Positions 1-10,976 of a stretch of DNA of 64,000 bases are shown here, piece by piece (positions within the stretch are counted from its first letter, which is position 1; each line of letters begins with the position of its first letter). Source of the DNA: Papiliotrema nemorosa (Eukaryota; Basidiomycota; Tremellomycetes; Tremellales; Rhynchogastremaceae); contig JASKOT010000010.1 of NCBI GenBank assembly GCA_032158125.1, positions 486,059 to 550,058 of the forward strand, in the 5' to 3' direction. The position numbers and the translations under genes were made by a program. The notes beneath the pieces are model-generated. The model saw nothing but the letters and a program-made list of their open reading frames with translations. It had not been told where the DNA came from and did no database searches.

Positions 1-1189
1 CAGGTGGCGCTCTGCGGCAGCAGAGGGGATCGAGTGCAATGCGGATTCGGCATTGCGGGTCACGGATCGAGATTTACGGTACAAGGCCGGTTTCCAGATG
101 GGCAGACCGAATGGGTGTTCAATGTTGATCGCCTGGGATCAGGGGCGCCACGGGAGGACTCACGTCTTGTCGGTCTTTGAGCGTGACCCCTTCGTCTCCT
201 TCAGCACTGGCATCGGCCTCTTCTTCACTCGCATCTTGATCTTCCACCACATCCTGAATGACCTCTTCGATGATACTCGCACGGTCGGGGATCTCTTCCT
301 CGTCTGCCACGCTAGAGTAGATTGACGGGGCGCGTCGCTCGTCTCGAGGGGATTGTCCAGCTGGGGTCGCCGTGCCGCTGGCGGCGAAATATCCATCTCG
401 TGTCACGCTAGGGACGCGTGTGCGCGAGACGGATCGGCTGATCCCTCGAGACTGTGCAAAGGATTCGTCTGGTTGTGACGGTGGGGCCGTCTCTGACCGT
501 CTCTCCCTTTCCTTGGCCTTGCGCAACTGCTTTCTCTCCTTTTGTCGTTTTCTGATCAAGGCTTGACCACGATCCTCCACCTCGACCTCGTCGTCCTCCT
601 CGGTGGGCTTGCCTCGCATGGTGCCTAACAGCATTCCGCCTGTGGAGTTGTGACTCGTCAGAGGGGGGCGTACGCGTGAAGCAGATCGCGACATGGACCC
701 ACTCGGCGCAGTCGTGGGTTGTCGAGCCGATCGAGGAGGGCGGGGGACACTGCCTGAATAAGCAAGCGCTGGCGAGCCAAAGCTGCTTCCCAAAGACGTC
801 ATGGCGCCCCGTTGAGAGCCGCCTAGACGTGGGGTAGTATCGCCAGACATTTTGGGTACACTGGTGCGAGCTGGAGTGTACTCTTCTTCGTCGGTGGAAG
901 AGTTGGATTCTGCTCGAGTAAAAGGGCGAAGCAAGGTGTTTGGGGATGATTCAGTGTGTACCGGGGTGGGTCGACGCTATCGTCAGTGCGCTCCCGCAAA
1001 CATCCCGCCCACCTGTGACCCGCCCCGTTGTGTTGCCTGGGGGTGACCTTTGCCTAGATTCTGATGCGACATTTGCCTCTCTTGACTGTTTGGTGTGATG
1101 GATCGGCCTCTGGATTCTTCTGGGATAGAAGGGATGTTGCGTATCGTGCGAGTCGCTGATGCCTCGGGGATGGGAGGGGTCGAGCCCAT
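1..1189 (-). CDS. VNX1: VNX1-type vacuolar cation/H+ exchanger, N-terminal part (runs off the left edge)
   Basis: The gene reads leftwards and continues beyond base 1. From the ATG at 1189 I read an exon ending at a CAG/GTGGGC donor, a 36-nt intron ending CTGACGATAG (near 982), a long exon to about 168, and a last intron ending CCAG near 127. The rest of the window edge then encodes INIEHPFGLPIWKPALY followed by RKSRSVTRNAE. That segment is, as I recall the family, the conserved cytosolic stretch just before the membrane domain of large fungal CaCA exchangers (yeast Vnx1, fission yeast SPAC521.04c). The preceding 300 residues are Ser/Arg-rich and disordered, with a charged DRGQALIRKRQKERK helix and an acidic stretch. 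Vnx1 moves monovalent cations or Ca2+ into the vacuole in exchange for protons; the transport domain itself is not in view. Family call by remembered motif; start codon choice is inference. Confidence 0.6.
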
Positions 1190-1438
1190 GGCGCGACTGA
1201 CAAGGGGAACTCTTTCCCGTGGCGTTTGAGGGTCGCTGCGGACAGATGACGAGCAAAGCGGGCGAGGAATCGTCGCTGATGTCTCTGCTGGATCCTCAGT
1301 GCGATACCTCGCTCATGAGGTTGATGAATAAAGGATGCATCGGGCACGGGTCAAGGGAAGGCTCCGACGGGTTACGTAATGATATACATCCACTGTTGAT
1401 CTGTCGCAACTTCGTCTCTCAACCCTCACTCTTTGACC
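1190..1438. promoter_or_regulatory. Divergent promoter between the exchanger and the PARP-finger gene
   Basis: These 249 bases separate two genes read in opposite directions, so both promoters must lie here (or extend into 5' leaders). I see no convincing TATA box or repeated element. Confidence 0.45.
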
Positions 1439-2537
1439 ATGCCGTATCGTCTTGAAGTCTCTGCCAACAACAGAGCCGGCTGCAATGGTGTGTCCTCCGT
1501 CATGACTCCTCCAAGACTGGGGCTGACGAGAAGGGGGAGCCCCGTGCAAGGGGACCAAAATCACAAAGGGCGAGTTGCGAGTGGGCGTCCCCGTCGATTT
1601 CCAAGGCCATACCAGTATGAAGTGGAGACATTGGGGGTGTGAGTTTGAGTGTCCTCCAGCAAGGTCTCCCTGATGTCAGGCGTAACGCCAAAAGTCATCA
1701 ACAATATGAAGGGAGAGTTTGAGGACCCAACCGAGCTCGATGGATGTGAGTGATCAAGTAATTGTGCGACTGATACAGTAGATGAAGAACTTCCGTAGGG
1801 ATAGGTACCACTCTGAGCTGACAATAAAGCGAGACCTACCAGGACAAGGTGAAAAAGGCATACGAAGAGGGAGAAGGTGAGGCATGACCCAGTGCGCACT
1901 GACCGTAGTCGACCCCGAGGACATTCCGGAATCGGCCAAGAAACCCCCCCAGTCTGACGACGAGGGGGCTGAAGAGGCGACACCCAAGAAGAAGGGCAAG
2001 AAGACCAAGGCGACTGATGGAGATGCAGAAGAAGAAAAGCCCAAAAAGGTGCGGTCAGCCATGATGGGACTGATACCAGAAACGAGCGACAAAGGCGAAA
2101 AAGGAAGAGACAGGCTCGGATGTAGAAAAGCCAAAGCCAAAGAAAAAGGTGAGCCTCTGCGATGCGGCCCAGGTGTGACCATCAGGCGCCAAAGAAGAAG
2201 GCCAAGAAGGAAGAGTCTGAAGAGGATGAAGAGTTGACTCTGGAGGAGAGTGAGCTCAGTGCCGAAGAGTCCTCAGAGGAAGAGCCGCCAAAGAAAAGGG
2301 TATGTCGCTTTGCAGATGGGCCTGACCTCAGGCTGCGTCAAAGAAGGGTCGCAAGGCTGTCAAGGAGGAGAGTGACGCTTCCGATGAGGACAAGCCCAAA
2401 CCGAAAAAGGTACGATGAATGGTACGTGTCGCTGACGTTCAGGCAAAGGCCTCTTCCAAGGTGAACAATGGAGTTCTGGCAGAGCACTGATGACGCAGAG
2501 TCGAGCCACCAAGTCGACCAAAGCGACCAGAGACTGA
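1439..2537 (+). CDS. PARP-type zinc-finger protein with repeated Lys/Glu-rich mini-exons
   Basis: The start is ATG CCG TAT CGT. Joining exons through short introns gives a PARP-type finger: RAGCNAPCKGTKITKGELRV, then VPVDFQGHTSMKWRHWGCVT, with the two N-terminal zinc cysteines (CNAPC), the HTSMKWRHWGC signature and the following VTPKVINN. Exon ends are AATG|GTGTGT, GGGT|GTGAGT, GGAT|GTGAGT, CC|GTAGGG, GAAG|GTGAGG, then a run of phase-0 mini-exons (2080-2148, 2186-2299, 2332-2409). The C-terminal half is acidic and basic blocks ending in KPKK-like tails, stopping at TGA 2535-2537. PARP fingers bind nicked or damaged DNA; no catalytic PARP domain is present, as in many small fungal proteins of this kind. 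A nuclear DNA-binding role is inference. About ten exons; small errors in the joins are possible. Confidence 0.8.
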
Positions 2538-2982
2538 ACGTGAGTCTCGTTGCTCCAAGACACCTCAGCTGAGCGGTATTAGAGATGGTGATCATCCAGC
2601 CGGTACTATGACAGTTGATCTCTACGCTCAGAGTGTAGTACAGCAGTAGGTTTACCATTTTGAATAGATTTGAGTACTCGAGTACGGGACGATTATGATA
2701 CCACGTGACTTGTGGATCCCCAATGCGCTGATGACGTCGACTATCGAGGCACTTTTCGAGACTTTTTCCACAGTCGGCTCCACCATTTCGCGTTTGTCAG
2801 ACCTTCATGCATGCCGATTTGACTTTTTGTGGCACACGAATGCCGGGGCCAAGCGTGGAGGGTGACTCACCGCGTCAGAGACATCCTTTGAACCATGACG
2901 TTTCAGTCTTGGCTGACAGGTAGATCAAAAGTCCCTCTCGTTCAATTTCCTCACCATTCTACCATCACCTCGCTCATCCACA
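2538..2982. other. Intergenic, promoter of the SFK1-like gene
   Basis: No gene or RNA recognised. It holds the 3' end of the PARP-finger gene and the upstream region of the next gene on the same strand. Confidence 0.4.
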
Positions 2983-4228
2983 ATGGTTCACAAACCCCTC
3001 TACCTCAACACCAGGACCTTGACCTCTCACCTCTGTAGGTCTCTACCCCATCCCGAGCCTGACACACAGTCTTTGGCCCGTACATCTTCATCCCCCTCAT
3101 CGGCGGTCTGACATGGCTTGGTGGAATCCTGGCCCTACTGCTGCTCTGGGTCACCGATGGAAAGCCAAGATATAGAGGAGACGAAGCGAGCGTCGTCTTC
3201 ATCTCTGATGTCGGCGCTGTCCACAAGGTGCGCCAAAAGTCGTGGAAAGAGCTCATGGTAGACCCTGTTCATTTGCATCGGAGCAGTGACAGCGGCGTGC
3301 TTCATCCTGTCCCTCTTCGCCGAACGGTGGTTGCGACACATTGACCGATTGCCCACCGATCTACGACCCAGAGAAAAAATCTTTGGCAAGTTGCTCCCTC
3401 AAACATCGGCTCATGACAGACTGGCTCGCCATCTTTTTCGTCATTGTCGGATCCGCCGGCCTGGTTCTCCTCACCATCGTAGGTGACTGCTGCCATTGCC
3501 TCTGACAACAGTTTGACACCTTCAACCATTCCACCGTGCACTGGTCCATGACCTTGGTCTTCATCGTCGGTATCGCCCTGTCGGCCATCTTCCAGTCCGG
3601 AGAGATTGTGAGTACCGCAATAGTCCATTGCTCACCCCAGTGGTCCCTACACAAAGACCATCCCGACCGAAAGAGTCTGTTGCGCAATTCAATCTACAAG
3701 CTCATCGTGGTCGGTCTCGCCATAGCGTGTGCCATTTGCTTTGGAGCCACTTATGCGGTGGTAAGTCTAGCTCAAGCCAGAGACCCCACTGACCGCCAGT
3801 GCGGAGGAGATGCGACGGCTCAAAAAGGTCACTCGGCGGCAACCTGCAACCGAATTACCTCGGTGGCAGCCGCGTTTGAATGGACTGTATCGTTTATCCT
3901 CTTTTTCTTTTTCGTCACCCTTGTGGCCGACTTGTGGCCCGCAGGAAAGTCTTCGCCCCGGTATATGCGACGACTGGCTCGATGGCAGGAAAAGCACGGT
4001 GAAGGAGACGACTTTACCGGCCGACGAGCGTTTGGCATGCACCCTGAACGATGGGAAGATCGCGCTCAGGTCATGCAGAGGCAAATGTGGGAACGAAATG
4101 CGGGTGTGGAGACTGCTGGCAGGGACAGCATGGCGAGCGGAGCCCCCATGGTCCCTCCCACCGCGAGGGGTTATGGAGAGCCTCAGATGGCTCAGACTGG
4201 GACGCAAGTCACCGGCCAGGCGTATTAG
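2983..4228 (+). CDS. SFK1/DRAM/Frag1-family multispanning membrane protein
   Basis: ATG at 2983 opens MVHKPLYLNTRTLTSHL; a short intron then joins to FFGPYIFIPLIGGLTWLG. At least five hydrophobic segments follow: GGLTWLGGILALLLLWV, GAVTAACFILSLFAE, WLAIFFVIVGSAGLVLLTI, TLVFIVGIALSAIFQ, LIVVGLAIACAICFGA and FEWTVSFILFFFFVTLVAD. The FEWTxxFIL segment near the end is typical of the Frag1/DRAM/Sfk1 family. In yeast Sfk1 works at the plasma membrane with the Stt4 PI 4-kinase and in phospholipid asymmetry. The cytosolic tail (from about WPAGKSSPRYMRRL) is hydrophilic, Arg- and Gln-rich. Stop TAG at 4226-4228. Family placement is from hydropathy pattern and recalled motifs; orthology to SFK1 is inference. 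Confidence 0.65.
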
Positions 4229-4511
4229 ACTGCGGAAAGAGAATGTAGCATCTAGACCACACTGTATACACGAGATCTCAATGCATGAATATAATTTACG
4301 ACTCCACGAAGTCTCGGGTGGCTGTTTACATTTCGAGGGTGCCACACTGCCAGGGAGCCAATTGACGTCATTTGCCGAAATGAGAATGAGCCGGTGATTA
4401 CTCTTTCCGTCCAGGGTCATGCCACCCACCCAACCCCCCCAACCCCCCCTCCCACCTATTTCATCCCCCTCTTCCCTTCTCATCTCTTCTTCCCATCCAC
4501 AACCCATCACC

Positions 4512-6415
4512 ATGTCGCGATTCGACACTGTATCCAGGACAGAGTCCAGAGCCTCTACCATCTCCAGAAACCAATCCTTGGTGAGCACCCCCAACACGAC
4601 CCCGCTGAATATAGATCAAGAAGAACACCGCCCCTCATGAGCTCAAGCCAAGTGACATTCTCATCGAGCGGTTCACCGCTTGGAAGCAGATTGTCAAGAT
4701 GCTCATCGCCTACTTTGAAGGTGTAGCCGACATTGAGGCCAACACCTCGAAAGAACTCACCAAACTCGGCGCGGTTATCCAAGTCCCCTTCCGGCCCGGA
4801 AACCAATTCCTGGGCGAGGGCGGCATGCAGGTAGGCACATGGACCCGTCTCGTACTCACCCCAGGACGTCTTTTACACCATCCGAGACAAGACTCGAGTG
4901 ATTGCCGATTCTCACTCTTCCCTTGCTCGAACCATCGAATCCTCCATCGTGCAGCACCTCCAAAAGCTCCGAACCGAGATCAAGGCCCATATCAAAAACG
5001 TCCAAAACGACACGGGCAAGCTCGCCGCTTCGGTCGCCAAGGAGCGAGAACTCTCCACCAAGTCTATTGCCGACCTCGCCCGAGCCATCGGTTCAGTCAA
5101 CCACACCCCCATGTCGGTCGGCGCCAAGGAAGATCCATTCGCAGTCAACATGGCCGTCATGCGACAACTCCAGCGACAGGTCCACGAGGAGAATGCTTTG
5201 CAAAAGTCGATTGTCATTATGCAGCAAAACTCGGCCCACTTCGAAGAAGGCATTGTCCGATCCATCCAATCTGCTTGGGCCACCTTTGACGAATGGCAGT
5301 CCCGAATGTCCACCTCTGTCCAGGAAACCTGGAGACAGCTCGGTGTCAACATGGCCCAGCTCATGCCCGACCGAGAGTGGATCTCGTTTGCCGCGCGATC
5401 CGACCACTTGCTCGACCCGGAAACCCCGCTCCGAAACCCCGATGCCATCGACTACCCTGGCAAAAACGACCCCTCGGTCGTCCCTGTCCACACTGGTCTG
5501 CTCGAGCGAAAGAAGCGATTCACCAAGTCGTACAAGGAAGGCTTCTACGTCCTCACTCCTGCTGGATACCTCCACGAGTATGCCTCGTCTGATCCATCCA
5601 CCGCGACTCACCCCATCTGGTCGCTCTTCCTCCCTGCGTGCACCTTGGGTCCCCCTTCGTCGGCGACCACTGCCAAGTCGCACAAGTTCCATATCGAGGG
5701 TCGAAAGGATGGTACCTCGGCCGTGGGCAAGACCCCTGGAGGCAAGAGCTTGTTTGGTGGCAGCGACACTGCATTCACCTTCCGAGCTCGATCTCACGAG
5801 GAAATGATGGAGGTCTGGAACGACTTGAGAATGTTGGTCGCCAGATATCTCGTCGCCAGCGAGCAAATGGAACGAGACGGACCGGTCGCTCAAGCCGTCC
5901 GATCGGTGGGTTACCACTCGGAAGAGGAGGAAGAGGAAGACGAGGAGGAAGGTAGCTCTGTCGAGGCTGAAGAAGAGCACGAGGAGCATGAAGAGCACGA
6001 AGAGGCCACGGGTGACCACGAAGAGGTCCCCGCCTACGAGTCTGGTTCCGCCCCGGTGGAGGTCGGACCCAACGGCTACGCCGTGAGTGTGTTGTTTGAT
6101 CGCGACTGACCCCAGCTCGAGAAAAAGGACAAGCCAGAGCTCGGCCCTGAAGCCCAGATTGACGAAGGAGACGAGGAGACTCGTCGTCTATCTCGACGAG
6201 AGGAAAAGGCGCCCGCCCGCGAAGAGCCTACAACCGGTGAGGCACCTTCAACTTTGAATCCGGGTGCAGGTGAATCCCAAGTGGATGATCCACAAGAGAT
6301 GCTCGGCGAGGTCCCCCACGCTCCTGCTCCCTCTTCGGATGCAGGTGTCGACGAGCCTCACAGCCCGAGCAAGGGACTGCTTGGGAGATTTACAGAGAAT
6401 TTCAAGCGATCATAG
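4512..6415 (+). CDS. SLM1: SLM1/SLM2-type BAR-PH protein (TORC2/eisosome adaptor)
   Basis: The Ser/Arg-rich N-terminus (MSRFDTVSRTESRASTISRN) joins by a short intron to ELKPSDILIERFTAWKQIVK, the start of the F-BAR-like coiled region seen in fungal Slm proteins. It runs through LIAYFEGVADIEANTSKELT and VIADSHSSLARTIESSIVQH to EWQSRMSTSVQETWRQLGVN. A PH domain follows from GLLERKKRFTKSYKEGFYVL to the amphipathic closing helix MMEVWNDLRMLVARYL. The tail is a long Glu-rich stretch, one intron (near 6080-6114), and a hydrophilic end at TAG 6413-6415. Slm proteins bind PI(4,5)P2 at the plasma membrane, recruit TORC2 to Ypk kinases and sit at eisosomes under stress. Domain order matches the family; the acidic tail is longer than in yeast. 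Confidence 0.85.
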
Positions 6416-6908
6416 CCTGCACCTGGGTTGATTGAAGTGAATCGTGACTGATTGTAGCGGATGACTAGGAGGTTGATCTCGAACATTTTATAAGCGCTTT
6501 AATATTGAATGTGACTGTGATTGAGCAAAGCAGAGAGGTGCCACTTTGGGGCGAGTGCCACGTTGAGACGCGATTAGAAACGCGTTTGTAATCCGACTCG
6601 AAGATTGTAATCCCCCAATACGAGCCATTTTGTAATCCCCTGCGCGGAGCAAACACCGCCTCGCCTCTCGTCATTACGAGATTTGAGGGTTCTCTTTCTT
6701 TGTGTTCTTTGCCATCCCTTGTTGTCGCTCAATACTCGTCTACTTCTTCACATACACAACCGGATCTACCTGCGAATCAGACCTCGGAAGAGTTGGAGTC
6801 ACTCGACGGAGATTGTAATACACCACCCTTGCTGCCCTTTTCATCTTTGCCGCTTTGATCTAGCCAACGCTCTTGGCATCGACACTGTCGACCTCGATCC
6901 TAAACACC
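6416..6908 (+). promoter_or_regulatory. Promoter of the GPI-protein gene with three TTGTAATCC words
   Basis: No gene. Three near-identical words lie close together: TTTGTAATCC at 6585-6594, TTGTAATCCC at 6605-6614 and TTTTGTAATCCC at 6628-6639. The same word, also three times, occurs upstream of the zinc-transporter gene at 52857. They are 270-320 bases upstream of the ATG at 6909. The core TAATCC is what Lys50-class homeodomains bind in animals; that a homeodomain protein acts here is only a guess. Confidence 0.5.
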
Positions 6909-7668
6909 ATGCGAGGATTCTCTCCCATCTCAGTCTTTACCACGCTCATCCTCGCCTCGTCGGCGATGGCTCAACGGTATACCACGACGTTGCCCGTACG
7001 TAAATCCCCGTTGTCTCGCTGACCTTTAGTGGGCCGTAAGTCATGCCACCGCGCCTTCTCTAACACGTAGGATGGAAACACCATTGTCTATAGTCTCTCG
7101 ACCGATCCGATCGCTGGGGTAGAGACCGTCACCTTGTGAGTGTCACGCTCGTACATGTACCAACGGGCAGGTCGATTGTCGCCGCTACGGGAGCCGTCAC
7201 CACGCCCACCACCACAAACACCCGGACGACCGCCAGGACGACTGCTACGACAGCTGCAGTGACCACCACTGACGCGGATGGAAACGTGTTCACCACCACC
7301 ACGTAGGTACCTGCTCAACCTTGGCTCATTTCAGTGGCCAAAGAGTCGTGGGACAACAAGAATCCATGGCGCCGATGCAGACCACGACATACTGGTACGA
7401 CCCAGGAAACGGTGTGTGGACCAGCGCCGTCTGGACGGCCAGTGTCACTGCCGCTCCGACCGTCGTCACTGCGAATGTCCCCGAGGGAACCATCGCCGCC
7501 TATGAGACGTACCAACAAGCCGTCAACTCGAAAGTCTTGGCCAGTGCCGAGGCAGCCGTCAACAACTCGACCGGTGCTGCGGACAGAATGGTCGAAGGAT
7601 GGAGCAAGACCCTGGTCGGTTTGGCAGTCGGTGCCGCTGGTGTCGGTGCTCTCGCGGTCGGTCTCTGA
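6909..7668 (+). CDS. Small secreted, probably GPI-anchored, Ser/Thr-rich surface protein
   Basis: The start MRGFSPISVFTTLILASSAMA is a clear signal peptide with cleavage expected after SAMA. Four short introns (first GTACGT at about 6997) give a body rich in Thr: TTTTNTRTTARTTATTAAVT, a likely O-mannosylated stretch, then QMQTTTYWYDPGNGVWTSAV-like sequence. The end has NNSTGAADRM followed by a hydrophobic tail WSKTLVGLAVGAAGVGALAV ending GL, the form of a GPI-attachment signal (small residues, spacer, hydrophobic end). About 210 residues. I recognise no enzymatic domain; role in the wall or at the surface is inferred from signal and tail only. Its promoter shares a motif with the zinc-transporter gene far downstream. 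Confidence 0.65.
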
Positions 7669-8044
7669 GCAGAGTAGGTGTCTCTAGGCACCCCAGTGTC
7701 AGGCGATAGACGGCCCCAAGGGCCAATGTTTACGATCTCCCAACCCATCGCCAGTGCTCGGGTTAGTAACATTGCATCAACGACGGGTTCGTAGTGTACC
7801 GTGTATGCATTTATGGACATTATCATGCCGAGCTGGTAGCGGACCCTCGATTGGTTTGCAAGGCGATAGACGCTGAGCAAGCGACTGATCAAATACAGAC
7901 AGGAGAGAGTAATCCCCGTGTTTAGCGACTAGCAACATATCAAACACCTCTAGAGCCATCACGGCAGCCAAGTGACACCCTCATCCTCGACTGACCCGCA
8001 TTCCATTTCGGCCCATTCTACAGTCCATTATAACCCACGCGTAT
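7669..8044. other. Convergent intergenic region
   Basis: It lies between the 3' ends of the GPI-protein gene and the regulator gene read from the other strand. I see no gene, RNA or repeat. Confidence 0.4.
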
Positions 8045-10025
8045 CTATACAATCTCCTTTCCATCGGTCCGAGTCAACGCACCAGCCTCCAACAACCCCT
8101 CCCACACACTCCCATCCATTTGCAACAGACTGTTCAAAAACGCAAAGTCGTCGTTTACATCCAGCACACTCGGCTCTACCGGCACGTCTTGCGTAGGTAC
8201 AGTCTGGTGCACCATCCCCATCGCCGGGTCATATGGCACATTAAACGGCACATTGGCCGCATCACGCAAGCCATATTGCGAGATCAAAGCCGCCAGACGG
8301 TTCTCCGCCATCTGACCCAGCGGATTCGCATTCAGCTCTGTCAAGGTATCCAAGATGAACAATATATTCGTCGCGCATTCCTTTACCGTGGCGTCGGTGT
8401 AAATCCCCGGGGGCAATCTACCCACGGAATCGTGGAGAGGAGGTCTGTTCCTCGGATCCATACTCTCTGGCCAAGCGGGAAGCGCGGCGATATCGCTCGC
8501 CGCATCCTTGGTCGTCCAGTACCTCACCGATCTGAGTACCGGTATCGCAAACGACGTGGCCGAGTTGAACAAATTCGCCGCGATAAACGGTACGACAAAA
8601 GGCCCCTGCCTCGACGCGACGACCACCTTGACGGCGGGGATGGCATCCATCGACTGTCTTGCATTGTCCAGACACGCCGCATAGAGTCGTTTTTGGAGCG
8701 AGGGAGAAGACTCGTGTATATCGCCAATCTCGAGCCAATATCGCAACAAATTCGCGGCGATATGGGCCGTTCCCAGGTGCATAATCAGCCCCTGACACGC
8801 TCTCCTACACGACACGATATCGGTCGGGTCGATCGATCCGACAGGCGGAACAGAAAAGTCGGCCGACACGAGGGTCACCTCTCGAAAGTGCAACACGTCG
8901 CGGTAGATCAACTCGCATTCGCCCAACAGCACTTCGGCGTCGACTTGACCTGTCCTTTCCGTAAACGCCTTTACCCTAGGGACGAGGGCAGCCATGTCGA
9001 CAATGGTATGTCGATATCGAGCGACGCGCTCCAGTTCGTCTACACTCCGAACGCGGATGATCCTAAACGACGCCTCGCCATCGCTCGCTCGGGCGGGAAG
9101 GGGAAGGGATATGGGCGAGGTGAGATGCGATGCGGCCATGTTGGGTCGACAGAGATTCATCCGCACCTCGCCCAGAGGGTTTTCTCCTCCGAAAATCCTC
9201 GACCACCTGTGCACAGCTATAATCGACCAACCTATCCTCCTCCTGGTATTCCTCGCCTCATTGTCCAGCGTGTTCCATTCCGGCGCATTCTCGTCAAAGA
9301 TCCCCAGGGCCACTGCCGCCTTGGCTGCGGGAACGAGATAGGTCGCAGGAGCCATGCCCACCCCTGCAAAGATGGAATAATTCATCACCGCAGTGTACAG
9401 GTCCAAGTCGACCATGGTTTTGGGTGGAGAAGGGAGATATGCCTGGGCAAGGATGAACAATCGGTGGTGATCAGTGTGAGGGACGTTGGGTCGGTACAGC
9501 ATGGACCCTTTGTCTCCGAGAAATTGACAGGAAATGGCCAAAGTCGCATAGAGCAGTCCCGCCGTGCTGGGGTCGATGCCTCCGCGTTGAATCACCCTGT
9601 GCCAGGTACCGATGAGGTCTCCATGATGGTAAAGCCAATCGCACTGAAGTCAGAACCAAGGCGCACGGCAGCAAGGCTCACCTCGAGGTATAGGTGTTCC
9701 AGCAAAATCTCGCACGCCGATCGAGAAGGCAGCGTCTCCATCATCCGAGCCCATAGTTGCTTCTCCTCTTTCGTGGTGGCATCTATCACTCTAGGCTTTG
9801 GTGAAGCCGATCGTCGTGTCACCTGGGGTCGAGAGCCAGAAGGGAGCTGACAATCCCCTTCGGTCCCACGGAGAACGCACGAGGAGCATGGCTGGGGTCA
9901 GTGGAACGCGAGGCAACTCACCGTCTCGGCGTTGCATCGCGACTTGCGCTGTCGACTGTAGTCAGCTCAGCGATGCATCCCACCTACCAAGGGATGCAGC
10001 TTTCTCTGACTCGTGGAGGTGCCAT
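8045..10025 (-). CDS. Zn(II)2Cys6 transcription factor with fungal-specific regulator domain
   Basis: Read from ATG at 10025: MAPPRVRESCIPC, intron GTAGGT...CTGACTACAG, RQRKSRCNAET, intron, PCSSCVLRGTEGDC. This gives the complete six-cysteine binuclear cluster C-x2-C-x6-C-x5-C-x2-C-x7-C right at the N-terminus. The third exon continues to LWARMMETLPSRSACEILLE and, after one more intron, a long exon (to 8045) covers the fungal_trans middle domain: TAGLLYATLAISCQFLGDKG, AKAAVALGIFDENAPEWN and RRIGWSIIAVHRWSRIFGG. Such proteins bind CGG triplets as dimers and control metabolic or drug-response genes; the target here is unknown. The neighbouring genes do not point to one pathway. The start was chosen because it lies 8 residues before the first zinc cysteine and no other ATG fits the exon. 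Confidence 0.9.
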
Positions 10026-10513
10026 GGTGTGATTGAGAGAATCCGATCACAATAACATTCGGCCATGGTTTGCGGCGATCTCCGGTGCAATGGGCGTGAC
10101 AATGTTGAGCAGTGAAAGCGGTAGCGATGGCATCCCCAGCGGATGGCAGCGATCAATGTCACTTTGACACACGAGTAGCCAATGTGCAATGGCCCGTCGT
10201 CACTGGTGAGATATTAAAGATGGCATGGTTTGAATAATTGCCTCTGCGATCCGTCAGAATCACACAAATCACACATGCGACAGTCGAGTTTTTGACAGGT
10301 GCCCCGTGCTCTAATCGAGCACTTGAGCTAGACGACTTTCGGGCTAAAGTACTGGAACTCTCGAAAGATTCACCAAACCTCGTCTGCTTCATTGGGCTCG
10401 GGCTCATCACACGGGCGACAGTAGACATGACTGAACTTCTGACTGCTTCTGCATCATATTATCTTCACTAGCAAATCCTCCCCTTGCGGCGTGACTACCA
10501 CAGCAAGTCTCGC
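10026..10513. other. Intergenic
   Basis: It holds the promoter of the regulator gene (minus strand) and the 3' flank of the KGG-type gene. No gene, RNA or clear element seen. Confidence 0.35.
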
Positions 10514-10881
10514 TTACTTGGATCCACCCTTCTGGCCCTCGACGTGTGGGTCGGGTCCGTCACTGCCATCAGCACAACACCCCTACACCCCACCAAACCA
10601 CTTACGATCCACCGAAACCGTGCTCAGATGAGGTTCGCTTGTCCTCGGTACCGTCCTTCTTGAGTCCACCGTGCTCAGAGGGCTTGTACGACTCGCCAGT
10701 CTGGCCAGAGGCCTTTCCACCCTTTTGACCCTCGACGTGTGGGTCGGGTCCATCGGATCCACCGAAACCGTGCTCAGAAGAGACTCGCTTGTCGGGTTGA
10801 CCGTCTTGTCGGAGACCGTCGTGCTGAATGTTAGTTGTGTCGGACAAGAGGGCTCACCTCGGAGGGCTTGTAAGTGGACAT
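10514..10881 (-). CDS. 96-residue hydrophilic tandem-repeat protein (KGG-type, stress-associated)
   Basis: From ATG at 10881: MSTYKPSE, a 34-nt intron (GTGAGC...ATTCAG), then two copies of one unit. Unit 1 reads HDGLRQDGQPDKRVSSEHGF then GGSDGPDPHVEGQKGG; unit 2 reads YKPSEHGGLKKDGTEDKRTS then SEHGFGGSDGPDPHVEGQKG, ending GSK and TAA at 10514-10516. A second intron lies inside the second unit, between GFGGS and DGPDP. There are no Cys or Trp and almost no hydrophobic residues, so the protein should be unfolded. GQKGG resembles the KGG motif of small stress-induced proteins known in bacteria and fungi (Con-10-like). A strong TATA box lies 88 bases upstream. Function inferred only by resemblance. 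Confidence 0.75.
10531..10875. repeat. Direct repeat: two coding units of the KGG-type gene
   Basis: The stretch CCCTCGACGTGTGGGTCGGG occurs twice (about 10538 and 10728), and GATCCACCGAAACCGTGCTC twice (about 10604 and 10757). The two units therefore match at DNA level, not only protein level, apart from the intron found in one copy. This points to a recent or homogenised duplication. Confidence 0.75.
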
Positions 10882-10889
10882 GTTGTTTG

Positions 10890-10923
10890 TTGTGTTGTGT
10901 TGTGTTGTGTTGTGTTGTGTTGT
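10890..10923 (+). repeat. Pentanucleotide microsatellite (TTGTG)6
   Basis: Six perfect TTGTG units plus a partial seventh lie 9 bases before the ATG of the KGG-type gene, so its mRNA leader would carry (CACAA)n. Confidence 0.9.
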
Positions 10924-10968
10924 ATTCAAGTGATGAGATGAACAAGACAAGCGGTACCCTCGACCACC

Positions 10969-10976
10969 TTATATAC
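10969..10976 (-). promoter_or_regulatory. TATA box of the KGG-type gene
   Basis: Reading the minus strand the site is GTATATAA inside GAGGTATATAAGGTGG, 88 bases upstream of the ATG. A canonical TATA box fits an inducible gene. Confidence 0.6.

Noticed and set aside
8120..9850. 576-residue open frame on the plus strand
   Set aside because: It lies antisense to the Zn2Cys6 regulator and is Arg/His-rich, the usual shadow of a codon-biased gene.
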